DNA of 56,313 bases from Aeromonas salmonicida subsp. salmonicida (lineage in GTDB: Bacteria > Pseudomonadota > Gammaproteobacteria > Enterobacterales > Aeromonadaceae). Made by a program: the position numbers and the translations under genes. The stretch is from NCBI RefSeq assembly GCF_001643305.1, contig NZ_LSGW01000100.1:1-56313 (forward strand), given 5' to 3'. This document shows, piece after piece, positions 49,205 to 56,313 of this stretch. Each line of letters starts with the position of its first letter. Position 1 is the first letter of the stretch. The notes beneath the pieces were generated by a model, which saw only the letters and a program-made list of their open reading frames with translations, was not told the DNA's origin and ran no database searches.

Positions 49205-49952
49205 TTATTCCTGCTGCTCACTGTTGAAGAGGTCGATGAGGCTTTGCGGTTGTGCGACGTCAGGCAGTGGCACCTCATACCAGCTCTGCCCGTGGATCGG
49301 GTTGTCGGGGTCTTTGAGGGCGTCCGTCAACATAGATCGCATCAGCTTAGCGATCCAGCCGTGCAGCAACGCATGAGCGGCCTGCTCCGGATCTCCCTCT
49401 TCATGGCTGAACTTCCAGAGGCAGCGACCGGCATACCAGGCCTGGGTGTACTGTTCCCAAGAGTGGTAACGCCGACGAGCCTGGTGGGCGAGATGGTTGT
49501 GGATGAAGCAGAACTCCTCCTCGCTGACCCAGCCAAAGCGCAGCCCCTCCCGGGTGGCGCCCATAGTCCCATGCCTGCACACCATGGGGGCCGATATAGG
49601 GGGCGGTGCGAGCCACAAAATCGAGAGAGGCGCGGTGACTCGGCGAGGTTGCACGCTCACACATGGCTTGCCACTGGCTCGGTGGCAGGCAGTGAAAGGC
49701 GCCGTAGTCCTCAAGCATGAGGTGGCCATGGCATTGGCCGAAGGCCAGCTCACGTACCTGCATGTGCAGATCGACGCGGTTCTCTATTCCCCAGTCGTCG
49801 GCGAGGGTACTCCTATCATCCAGGCCATCCCGCAGTGAGGTGGGTTTGAGATACTCGCGCCACTCGGTCTGGAAGGCGATTTGCGGCGAGGTTAGGGTCA
49901 GCCACCATCGTTCGTATGGGGCAAGATTGGTACTATCTAACATGGGTTTCAC
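49205..49952 (-). pseudogene. DUF1266 (YbeU/YbeR-like) gene, broken by a one-base frameshift
   Basis: Two adjacent reading frames together give one protein. The first reads from the GTG at 49952 (or ATG at 49943) through YERWWLTLTSPQIAFQTEW to AWDYGR. The second continues with TREGLRFGWVSEEEFCFIHN, then WEQYTQAWYAGRCLWKF to the end at 49205. The WDYGR...GWVSEEEF passage is the conserved DUF1266 core and is where the frame changes, near 49555-49563. The length of 748 bases is 3n+1, so one extra base explains it; the intact product would be 248 residues. Homologues lie beside hscC and djlC in E. coli. Function is unknown. A genuine frameshift would also disturb translation into the J-protein gene 2 bases downstream. 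Confidence 0.8.
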
Positions 49953-50017
49953 CGGGGGGCATTTGAGTCAGCTGGTAACTATAAAGGTGTGCGAAAATGG
50001 ATGCAATTGATCCTCTG

Positions 50018-50938
50018 TTACTGGTTGCGCAACCAGCCGGATAGTTGGTCAATGAGCTGACGTGCCGTTTGGCTGACTCCGGCCAGTTGGAAGAAGCCGT
50101 GTATAACCCCCTGTTGCCGCTGACAGATAGCCGTGACACCGGCTTGCAGCAGTTTGCGATAGAGGGCTTCCCCCTCATCTCGCAGCGGATCATATTCTGC
50201 CGTTACGATATGGGTCGGCGGCAATCCTGACAGGGCGGGATGGTGGAGCGGGCTGGCTTCGGGGTGAGTGGCGGGGAGCTCGCCCATATAGGCGTGAAAT
50301 CCGCTTAGCAGCATGTCGCGGGTGATTAGGTAGTCATCCCCCAGCAGGCAATAGCTGTCACTTTCGCTCACAGCATCGAGCATTGGATAGATGAGCAGCT
50401 GGGCGGCTGGCAAGGGCGCACCTTGCTCCTTGAGTCGCAAGGTGGTGATGAGGGCGAAGTGGCCGCCGGCACTGTCGCCAGCAAGGACAATACGCGCCGG
50501 ATCGCCATGCCATTTCTCCACATCGGCCATGATGGCGAGCGTGGCTGCCAGTGCATCGTCGTGAGCTGCAGGATCGGTGTGTTCAGGGGCAAGGCGGGTA
50601 TGTACCGCAAACACTAGTGTCTCGGCGCGATTGCACAGCATCCGCATTTGGCTGTCGTGGGTGTCGAACTCGCCGCTGACAAAACGGTCGCCATGACAGT
50701 AGATCACGACCGGACGGCTTGCACTGGAGGTTGGTGTTGGTTGATAGAGGTGAACGGAATAATGGCTGTTTTGCCACTCTTCGACTGCGCCAACCTGTTC
50801 CCGTTCACCGCCCAATACGGCCGAAGCAAGATAGCCTTCGCGTCGCACCTGCCAGCTCAGGCTGCTCGCTTTGGGGCGGCCTGCTGCAATGAAATCCGCC
50901 ACCATGGCTGCAATGGCCGGTTCAAGTTGTGTATCCAT
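50018..50938 (-). CDS. Alpha/beta hydrolase of the hormone-sensitive-lipase family with altered oxyanion motif
   Basis: A 306-residue cytoplasmic esterase-like protein. The nucleophile S156 is in GDSAGGH, with acid D250 in AEYDPLRDEG and base H280 in IHGFF, so the triad is intact. The family HGGG oxyanion-hole motif reads HGDR at residues 82-85 (VVIYCHGDRFVSGEF), losing two glycines whose backbone amides normally stabilise the intermediate. The RLAPEH motif is present. Activity on esters is therefore uncertain. It is monocistronic or loosely linked to its minus-strand neighbours. Confidence 0.88.
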   Translation of the reverse strand: MDTQLEPAIAAMVADFIAAGRPKASSLSWQVRREGYLASAVLGGEREQVGAVEEWQNSHYSVHLYQPTPTSSASRPVVIYCHGDRFVSGEFDTHDSQMRMLCNRAETLVFAVHTRLAPEHTDPAAHDDALAATLAIMADVEKWHGDPARIVLAGDSAGGHFALITTLRLKEQGAPLPAAQLLIYPMLDAVSESDSYCLLGDDYLITRDMLLSGFHAYMGELPATHPEASPLHHPALSGLPPTHIVTAEYDPLRDEGEALYRKLLQAGVTAICQRQQGVIHGFFQLAGVSQTARQLIDQLSGWLRNQ

Positions 50939-51025
50939 AACGCACCAGTGACTGTGTATAAAAACAGTTATTTTGTGCTTTTAGCCAGAGCGCGCAAGTT
51001 GCGTTAGCTGAGGCAGCTCACAAAA

Positions 51026-51352
51026 TCAGGTTTCAATCAGCTGGAATTCAATGACATAGAGTGGCGGGAGTTCAGGGTAGATATCCCGGATCACCTGTTT
51101 TAGCTCCGCCAGGGTCATGTTCTCCTGGCGGGCGTGTTCGTCGTTGAGGGCATCGAAGGCGACCGACGTGACCGACAGTACCTCAATGGTGCCGAACGGC
51201 TGGTGCTCGGGGTTGGTAAAGAGTGCCAGTCGCTGGCCCGGTTGCCACGGGGCTTCGCTCTCGTCGCGAATGGTGATGGTCTTGCGGCCCGCCTGAATAT
51301 CGGTCACGAAGCGGCTGAAGAAGGTGAACTCGGGATAGGTATGGGTAGACAT
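51026..51352 (-). CDS. ASCH-domain protein, YqfB-like N4-acetylcytidine amidohydrolase
   Basis: A 108-residue ASCH-fold protein closely resembling E. coli YqfB, which hydrolyses N4-acetylcytidine to cytidine. The core motif TFFSRFVTDIQAGRKTITIRDESE contains the catalytic lysine region, and HARQENMTLAELKQVIRDIYP matches the conserved C-terminal half including its Glu. The ATG at 51352 has GGAG 6 bases upstream. Placed beside a Crp/Fnr regulator and a nucleoside phosphorylase/transporter pair, it fits a nucleoside-salvage context. Confidence 0.88.
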   Translation of the reverse strand: MSTHTYPEFTFFSRFVTDIQAGRKTITIRDESEAPWQPGQRLALFTNPEHQPFGTIEVLSVTSVAFDALNDEHARQENMTLAELKQVIRDIYPELPPLYVIEFQLIET

Positions 51353-51386
51353 GGATGCTCCGATAGGGGTGAAGAGTAAATCGAGA

Positions 51387-52058
51387 TTAAAGGTTGAGGT
51401 AGGCGCGCAGTTTGGCGAGATCGGCGATGGCGAGGCCATCAGCGCCTTCGCACACGATTCCCTGCTCGACCAGCTCTTTGAGGGCTCGGCGATAGACCCG
51501 CTCCGTGGTGCCAAAGCGCGCCGCTTCATGAGCCCGCTTGCGTGAACCCAGCATGGGAGTGCGCTGGCGCTCGCGCCATAGCTCATAAGCAATGTTGTAG
51601 GCGATGGGATGCAGCAAGCGGCTGGTGGTGATGTCCAGGGTATCGAGATAATCACTGGCCAGGGCCGCGGCGAAGAAGAGTACCAGGCCGGGTTCTGCCA
51701 GCAGCCGCTGGGCCAGCTTGTGCGCACAGATGACGCTGGCATCCAGCTCGGTCTCGGCCACCACGCTCCACTGCACCGGGGTGGCACTGAAGAACTCCAT
51801 CTCGCCGAAGATCTGGTTGTGGCAGGCTATTTCGCCGAGCTGAAAGATGCGCCCCGAGTGCACAGTGCTGTTGAGGGAGACTCGGCCCGTCTCCACCAGA
51901 TAGAGGCACTCGCTCTGCTCCCCCTGCCGCATGATGGGTTCGCCCGGCAGGTAGCGGCGCAGGAACAGGCTGCACTCCTCGAGCGCCTTGGCAAATTCGG
52001 GTTCTTGCTGGCTGAGTTCGGCGTGAAAGCGGCCGAGAGGATAGGGTTGTTGCTGCAT
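51387..52058 (-). CDS. Crp/Fnr family transcriptional regulator (YeiL-like)
   Basis: A 223-residue regulator with an N-terminal cyclic-nucleotide-binding-like domain (RYLPGEPIMRQGEQSECLYLVETGRV, then GEIACHNQIFGEMEFF). A dimerisation helix and a C-terminal helix-turn-helix (AHEAARFGTTERVYRRALKELVEQGIV) follow. The cyclic-AMP contact residues of CRP are not obvious, and the pattern is closer to E. coli YeiL, which sits near nucleoside hydrolase genes. Cysteines at 29, 79 and others exist, but no Fe-S motif is clear. It lies between the ASCH gene and the nucleoside phosphorylase gene and may control the latter. Confidence 0.82.
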   Translation of the reverse strand: MQQQPYPLGRFHAELSQQEPEFAKALEECSLFLRRYLPGEPIMRQGEQSECLYLVETGRVSLNSTVHSGRIFQLGEIACHNQIFGEMEFFSATPVQWSVVAETELDASVICAHKLAQRLLAEPGLVLFFAAALASDYLDTLDITTSRLLHPIAYNIAYELWRERQRTPMLGSRKRAHEAARFGTTERVYRRALKELVEQGIVCEGADGLAIADLAKLRAYLNL

Positions 52059-52205
52059 GAGAAGCCCGCGGGGGAAACGAGGGCCATGAGGCTAGCAAGA
52101 GCGCGGGCCGGATACCAGCGCCTGTGCCATTGAATGTGCCGGGCTTAACGTTTTGTCAGGGGCCGCTGCGGTACCAGCCCCTGAAGGGGTCAGAATGAGC
52201 CTGGC

Positions 52206-52931
52206 TTACTGCACCAGGGCATGGAGCGCGGCGGCGATGGCCAGTCGCTCGCCGGTCATCATAGCCTGCTCGGCGCTGGCGTAGTCACCCACGCCCTGCT
52301 GCACGTCCTGCTCGAATGCCACCACGTTGCAGAGCACGGCGGCGACCCGCACCTTGCGCAGGCGACCCACTGTGAGCAGGGAGGCTGTCTCCATGTCGGC
52401 CCCCAGCAGGCCGCGCTCGTGCCAGTAGCGGCACACCGCCAGCTCGTCATCCCGGTAGAAGCTGTCGTGGGATCGCACCAGACCGTGCCAATGGGGCAGG
52501 CCGCTGGCGGCGATGTGCTCGAGCAGGGCTGCCTGCAGGCGAATGTCGGCGCAGGCAGGGTACTCGGGGGGCAGATAGGCTTGTGAGGCGCCATCGTGGC
52601 GTACGGCCCCTTCCACCACGATGAGATCTCCCAGTGCTATCTCATGTTGCAAGGCACCCGCCGAGCCGACCCTGACCAGTGCTCGGGCGCCGGCTTGCAC
52701 CAGCTCCTCCAGCGCTATGATGGCCGACGCGCCGCCTATGCCTGTGCTGCAGACTGTGATGGGCAGTCCCTGATAACGGCCGTTGATCAGGCGAAACTCC
52801 CGGTGCTGGCCCAGTACGTCACACGACGCCAGCTGGTTTGCGATGCGATCGACCCGGGCCGGGTCGCCGCACAAAACCACCCGCTCGGCAATCTGATCCG
52901 GGCGGCATTGCAGGTGGGGCAGCAGGCTCAT
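52206..52931 (-). CDS. Nucleoside phosphorylase (uridine phosphorylase-like)
   Basis: A 241-residue PNP/UDP-family phosphorylase that splits nucleosides with phosphate into a base and pentose 1-phosphate. Motifs are VVLCGDPARVDRIA, the phosphate loop VCSTGIGGASAIIALEEL, RVGSAGALQ, and the ribose-binding GADMETASLLTVG. Its start overlaps the end of the pnuC-type gene by 4 bases (ATGA), so uptake and cleavage are translationally coupled. The nucleobase specificity is not certain, and nicotinamide riboside is also conceivable given the transporter. Confidence 0.9.
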   Translation of the reverse strand: MSLLPHLQCRPDQIAERVVLCGDPARVDRIANQLASCDVLGQHREFRLINGRYQGLPITVCSTGIGGASAIIALEELVQAGARALVRVGSAGALQHEIALGDLIVVEGAVRHDGASQAYLPPEYPACADIRLQAALLEHIAASGLPHWHGLVRSHDSFYRDDELAVCRYWHERGLLGADMETASLLTVGRLRKVRVAAVLCNVVAFEQDVQQGVGDYASAEQAMMTGERLAIAAALHALVQ

Positions 52932-53650
52932 GCGATCACTTCCTGCCGTTGGCGTTTAGCCGCAAGCATCCAGAGGCGGGTACCGTTGGCGGCAATAAAC
53001 AGCAGGATCAGGTACTCCAGCGACATGGCATAGACGCCCTGGGCGGCATAGACGCCGATGCTGATGATGTTGATGACCACCCAGAGGATCCAGTTCTCCA
53101 CGTATTTTCGGGTCATCAGGATCTGGGCGACCACGGAGAGCACCGTCATGCTGGCATCCCAGAACGGGAAGGCATCGGGGGAGGGCTCAGGGGTTGCGAG
53201 ACCCGCGCCCAGCAGGTTGAGCAGGGAGACAGAAGTGCGTGCCAGCGCGGCGAACACAGGGTCGATATAGCGGGTCAGCAGGGCAATGGCCAGCACGCTC
53301 AGGGCAGCGGTCACCATCAGCTTGGACTTGCTCAGCCAGCGGACTTGCAGTGTGTCCCCCTGATCGTTGGCGGGGCGAGTCCAGGCGTACCAGCCGTAGA
53401 GGTTGGCGCAGAAGAAAAAGAGCTGCAGCATCAGCAGGCCGTAGAGCTGGATCTGGAAGAAGATGATGGCAAACAGACTGACGTTGATAAGGCCGAACAG
53501 GTAGTTGATGGTCTTCTCCTGACTGGCAAACCAGATGCAGGCCAGGCCAAACAGGGTGCCGATGGCTTCAATCCACGACATGGCGTAACCGCCGCCCAGC
53601 GGTATGGTCACCAGGGTGTGATTGATGCTGAACCACTCGAATATGCTCAT
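52928..53650 (-). CDS. PnuC-family nucleoside/vitamin transporter
   Basis: A 240-residue inner-membrane protein with about seven or eight hydrophobic segments and the PnuC pattern: AIGTLFGLACIWFASQEKTINYLFGLIN, the YGWYAW (WxxW) motif at mid-protein and ENWILWVVINIISIGVYAA near the end. PnuC transports nicotinamide riboside by facilitated diffusion; relatives carry thiamine, riboflavin or deoxynucleosides. Overlap with a nucleoside phosphorylase gene suggests a nucleoside substrate. AAAGGAA lies 6 bases before the ATG. Confidence 0.88.
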   Translation of the reverse strand: MSIFEWFSINHTLVTIPLGGGYAMSWIEAIGTLFGLACIWFASQEKTINYLFGLINVSLFAIIFFQIQLYGLLMLQLFFFCANLYGWYAWTRPANDQGDTLQVRWLSKSKLMVTAALSVLAIALLTRYIDPVFAALARTSVSLLNLLGAGLATPEPSPDAFPFWDASMTVLSVVAQILMTRKYVENWILWVVINIISIGVYAAQGVYAMSLEYLILLFIAANGTRLWMLAAKRQRQEVIA

Positions 53651-53945
53651 TTTCGTTTCCTTTGAAAATTTGAAAAAAGGGAGGTGATCGGAACGGGCCT
53701 ATTCTAGGGGCTGCGCAGGGTCGGCCGCAGGACTTTTGTCCGCCCCGGCCTGAGCCACATCAAAGAATGGGTCAAAGAAGTGTGACGACGGCGCGCCCTT
53801 TTACGAATCGCGTGGGGGGCGGGATATGCGATGATGCTCCTCCCCTTTATTGATATGTAACAAATCGGGGCAGAATAAGCTGTGGTCTGATGGAGTCCGT
53901 GGTTGCACCCTGGTGCAATGGCGGAGATGAACGAAAGGAGCGAGT

Positions 53946-55778
53946 GTGAATGCCGAACTGATCTGGGTCCTCTGCATGCTGGTGGGGGCCATCTATCTGT
54001 TTATGACCAACAAGGTACGCATGGATGTGGTTGCCCTGTTGATCATCATACTGTTTGTGCTGAGCGGCACCCTGACCCTGCCGGAGGCGCTGGCGGGATT
54101 CAGCGATCCCAACGTCATTCTGATCGCCGCCCTGTTCGTGGTGGGGGAGGGGCTGGTCCGTACCGGCATTGCCTACCAGGTGGGGGATATGCTGGTGAAG
54201 GTGGCGGGCAGCAGCGAGATCCGCATGCTGGTATTGCTGATGGTGGCAGTCTCCCTGCTGGGGGCCGTGATGAGCAGCACAGGGGTGGTGGCCATCTTCA
54301 TCCCGGTGGTGCTGAGCGTGGCGAACCGCATGGGGATACCGGCGGGCAGGTTGATGATGCCACTCGCCTTTGCCGGCCTCATAAGCGGCATGATGACGCT
54401 GGTGGCGACCCCGCCCAACATGGTGGTCAACAGTGAGCTGATGCGCCACGACATGCCCGGTTTCGGCTTCTTCGACTTCTCTCCCATGGGGGTCATAGTG
54501 CTGGCGATGGGGATCCTCTACATGCTGCTGATGCGGGGCTCCCTGGTGTGTGAAGGGGAGGAGGGCAAAGGCAAGCCGGCAGGACGCAGTACCATGCGGG
54601 AGCTCATCCGTGATTACCGCCTGACCGGGCGGGCTCGCCGCCTGGCATTGCGCCCGGATTCCCCCCTGATTGGCCACACGCTGGACGAGTTGCAACTGCG
54701 CGCCCGTTACGGTGCCAACGTCATAGGGGTGGAGCGCTGGCGCAAGTTCCGGCGGGTAATGGTCACCGTCTCCGGCGTTACCGAGTTCCAGGCCAGGGAT
54801 GTGCTGCTGATCGACATGTCCGATCCCGAGGTGGATATTCGCGAGTTTTGTAGCGAGGCTCGGCTCGAACCCATGATACTGCGCGGTGAGTATTTCTCCG
54901 ATCAGGCGCGGGAGGTCGGCATGGCCGAGGTGTCGCTCATTCCCGGTTCCCGCCTGCTGGGCAAAAGCATTCGTGAGGTGGCGTTTCGCTCCCACTATGG
55001 CCTGAGCGTGGTCGGGATCCGCCGCAACGGCGAGGCGCTGACCGGCAAGCTGGTGGACGATCCCCTGCTGATGGGGGACAGTCTGCTGGTGGTGGGGAAC
55101 TGGAGCCTGATCCGCTTGCTGCACACCCACAACCGTGACTTCCTACTGCTTGGGCTGCCCGCCGAGGTGGACGAGATGGCGCCAGCCCGCAGTCAGGCCA
55201 TCCCTGCACTGATCTGCCTCGGGCTCATGGTGGTGTTGATGGTGACCGACCCTGTTCCCAACGTCGTAGCGGCCTTGATTGCCTGCCTGCTGATGGGACA
55301 ATTTCGCTGCATCGACATGGAGAGCGCCTACAAGGCCATCCACTGGCCAACCCTGATCCTCATCGTTGGCATGCTGCCCTTTGCCCTGGCACTGCAGAAG
55401 ACCGGCGGGGTGGACTTGATTGTCGGCGGACTGATAGCTGCAGTGGGGGAGATGGGCCCAAGGGTGATGCTGGCCAGCCTGTTTGCCCTGTGCGCCCTGA
55501 TTGGGCTGTTTATTTCCAACACTGCCACGGCAGTACTGATGGCGCCCATAGCGCTCGGCACGGCCCAGCAGATGGGCGTGTCACCCTATCCATTTGCCAT
55601 GACTATTGCCATCGCGGCCTCGGCGGCCTTCATGACGCCAGTCTCGTCGCCGGTCAATACCCTGGTGCTCGGGCCTGGCAATTACAAGTTCATGGATTTC
55701 GTGCGCATTGGCGTGCCCTTCACCCTGCTGGTGATGGTGGTGAGCGTCATCGCCATCCCCTGGTTCTTCCCGTTCTGA
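53946..55778 (+). CDS. SLC13 family permease with internal RCK_C (TrkA-C) domains
   Basis: A 610-residue inner-membrane transporter of the DASS/SLC13 type. The N-terminal TM half ends with a [12 protein letters not shown] motif and the C-terminal half contains [12 protein letters not shown] and [15 protein letters not shown], the paired substrate/Na+ sites of the family. Between them (about residues 205-400) are two TrkA-C domains, beginning near [20 protein letters not shown] and [19 protein letters not shown], which usually sense a small ligand. Substrates of this subgroup may be sulfate or carboxylates; not decidable here. Start is a GTG with AAAGGAG 6 bases upstream. The region 53651-53945 holds the divergent promoters. 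Confidence 0.9.
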   Translation: MNAELIWVLCMLVGAIYLFMTNKVRMDVVALLIIILFVLSGTLTLPEALAGFSDPNVILIAALFVVGEGLVRTGIAYQVGDMLVKVAGSSEIRMLVLLMVAVSLLGAVMSSTGVVAIFIPVVLSVANRMGIPAGRLMMPLAFAGLISGMMTLVATPPNMVVNSELMRHDMPGFGFFDFSPMGVIVLAMGILYMLLMRGSLVCEGEEGKGKPAGRSTMRELIRDYRLTGRARRLALRPDSPLIGHTLDELQLRARYGANVIGVERWRKFRRVMVTVSGVTEFQARDVLLIDMSDPEVDIREFCSEARLEPMILRGEYFSDQAREVGMAEVSLIPGSRLLGKSIREVAFRSHYGLSVVGIRRNGEALTGKLVDDPLLMGDSLLVVGNWSLIRLLHTHNRDFLLLGLPAEVDEMAPARSQAIPALICLGLMVVLMVTDPVPNVVAALIACLLMGQFRCIDMESAYKAIHWPTLILIVGMLPFALALQKTGGVDLIVGGLIAAVGEMGPRVMLASLFALCALIGLFISNTATAVLMAPIALGTAQQMGVSPYPFAMTIAIAASAAFMTPVSSPVNTLVLGPGNYKFMDFVRIGVPFTLLVMVVSVIAIPWFFPF

Positions 55779-55803
55779 CCTGTGGTTATCAGGGCAAAGA
55801 GAC

Positions 55804-55829
55804 AAGCGGCTTGCGAGCCGCTTTTTATT
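55804..55829 (+). terminator. intrinsic terminator
   Basis: An 8-bp stem AAGCGGCT / AGCCGCTT with a TGCG loop is followed by TTT. It ends the SLC13 permease gene. Confidence 0.85.
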
Positions 55830-55929
55830 GGGCTGTCGCGAGTACAGGAAGGGGCAACCGCGGTCGAGCAGGGCTGCGGTGTGAGCTGGGCAAGGGATGA
55901 CAAGAGGCTGTCTGGTGAAAAACAGGTAC

Positions 55930-55953
55930 AAAAAAACCAGCGTGAGCTGGTTT
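55930..55953 (-). terminator. terminator of the tRNA cluster
   Basis: On the minus strand AAACCAGC pairs with GCTGGTTT around TCAC and is followed by a T run. It lies about 18 bases beyond the 3' end of tRNA-Leu. Confidence 0.8.
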
Positions 55954-55971
55954 GTTTGGTACTGCTATTAA

Positions 55972-56056
55972 TGGTGCGGAAGGAGAGACTCGAACTCTCA
56001 CACCTTGCGGCGCCAGAACCTAAATCTGGTGCGTCTACCAATTTCGCCACTTCCGC
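55972..56056 (-). tRNA. tRNA-Leu (anticodon TAG)
   Basis: Minus strand; begins GCGGAAGTGGCGAAATTGG and ends TTCCGCACCA. The long variable arm is typical of a leucine tRNA. The anticodon stem CCAGA/TCTGG encloses TTTAGGT, giving anticodon TAG. The CCA end is encoded. Confidence 0.95.
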
Positions 56057-56064
56057 AGTATTAA

Positions 56065-56141
56065 TGGTGGCTATGACGGGATTCGAACCTGTGACCCTCG
56101 CATTATGAGTGCGATGCTCTAACCAACTGAGCTACATAGCC
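56065..56141 (-). tRNA. tRNA-Met (elongator, anticodon CAT)
   Basis: Minus strand; 77 bases beginning GGCTATGTAGCTCAGTTGG and ending CATAGCCACCA. The anticodon stem TCGCA/TGCGA encloses CTCATAA, so the anticodon is CAT. The acceptor stem resembles elongator tRNA-Met rather than the initiator or the lysidine-modified Ile tRNA. Confidence 0.93.
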
Positions 56142-56152
56142 GTCTTGTGCTC

Positions 56153-56200
56153 GACGCGAGTCAAATACAAGTAAAAGACGCGAGTCAAATACAAGTAAAA
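56153..56200. repeat. 24-bp tandem duplication in the tRNA spacer
   Basis: Two identical, directly adjacent 24-base units (56153-56176 and 56177-56200, each starting GACGCGAGTCAAATAC) lie between tRNA-Met and the degenerate tRNA-Gln-like sequence. Confidence 0.9.
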
Positions 56201-56201
56201 A

Positions 56202-56279
56202 TGGCTGGGTACTAGGGTTTGGACCTAGGCACGTTGACGAGATCAAAGTCTCTCACGCTTACCACAGCACATCATCGAC
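56202..56279 (-). pseudogene. degenerate tRNA-Gln-like sequence
   Basis: The minus strand keeps a T arm (CTAGG / CCTAG, loop TCCAAAC), the 3' end TACCCAGCCA, a D-loop-like GTGGTAAGC and an ACTTTGA segment containing a TTG anticodon. The 5' acceptor strand does not pair, the acceptor 3' strand lacks one C, the T loop departs from TTCGAAT and the anticodon loop has an extra base. It looks like a decayed tRNA-Gln copy. The 5' boundary is approximate. Confidence 0.65.
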
Positions 56280-56299
56280 AGGTCGATGACGGGTAAAAA

Positions 56300-56313
56300 T
56301 GGCTGGGGTACTA
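56300..56313 (-). tRNA. partial tRNA-Gln 3' end (cut by the window edge)
   Basis: The last 14 bases read, on the minus strand, TAGTACCCCAGCCA, the 3' end of a normal tRNA-Gln with encoded CCA. The rest lies outside the window. Confidence 0.65.

Noticed and set aside
53847..55130. A 427-codon open frame on the minus strand
   Set aside because: It is antisense to the SLC13 permease; the His/Gln-rich product is a composition artefact.

Overview
The window reads as a chromosomal segment of an Aeromonas-type gammaproteobacterium. This is inferred from gene content and order: mrcA divergent from pilMNOPQ, followed by aroK-aroB-damX-dam-rpe-gph-trpS, then an arginine succinyltransferase (ast) cluster. 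The DNA is GC-rich with dense coding, strong intrinsic terminators, no insertion sequences and no CRISPR array. No database search was possible, so names rest on recognised motifs and synteny.

Layout. 1-9.9 kb: a MATE exporter, a secreted M23 peptidase, an unrecognised membrane-anchored helical protein, a small membrane protein, a LysR regulator divergent from an exported metallo-beta-lactamase-fold protein that lacks the metal-binding histidines, a DsbA-like thioredoxin, a frameshifted chemotaxis receptor, and oxyR. 9.9-25.6 kb: a conserved core with mrcA (PBP1a), the type IV pilus operon pilMNOPQ, shikimate genes aroK and aroB, damX, dam, rpe (preceded by a 62-bp tandem repeat), gph, trpS, a small unknown gene and pabA. 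25.9-30.7 kb: arginine catabolism genes astC, astA, astD and a short DUF1338 protein. 30.9-37 kb: a HAD phosphatase, a DHA2-type MFS exporter and the large nifJ.

37-44 kb is the most notable accessory stretch. An ABC-F ATPase and an MFS exporter form a two-gene operon. The operon is preceded by a roughly 310-nt leader with a promoter candidate, short leader ORFs, competing hairpins and two successive intrinsic terminators, which is the architecture of an attenuated antibiotic-response operon. Upstream of it lie a secreted protein with a guanidine-modifying-enzyme style Asp/His/Cys set and a GH13 alpha-glucosidase.

44-50 kb holds an HscC-type Hsp70, converging on a very large J-domain protein with an HPE motif and a frameshifted DUF1266 gene. 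This resembles the E. coli hscC-djlC-ybeU neighbourhood. 50-56.3 kb holds an HSL-type hydrolase with an altered oxyanion motif, a YqfB-like ASCH protein, a Crp/Fnr regulator, a nucleoside phosphorylase overlapping a pnuC-family transporter, and an SLC13/RCK permease. The window ends in a minus-strand tRNA cluster (part of a tRNA-Gln, a decayed tRNA-Gln, tRNA-Met, tRNA-Leu).

Two genes (the chemotaxis receptor and the DUF1266 gene) each carry what looks like one extra base. These may be real pseudogenes or sequencing errors.
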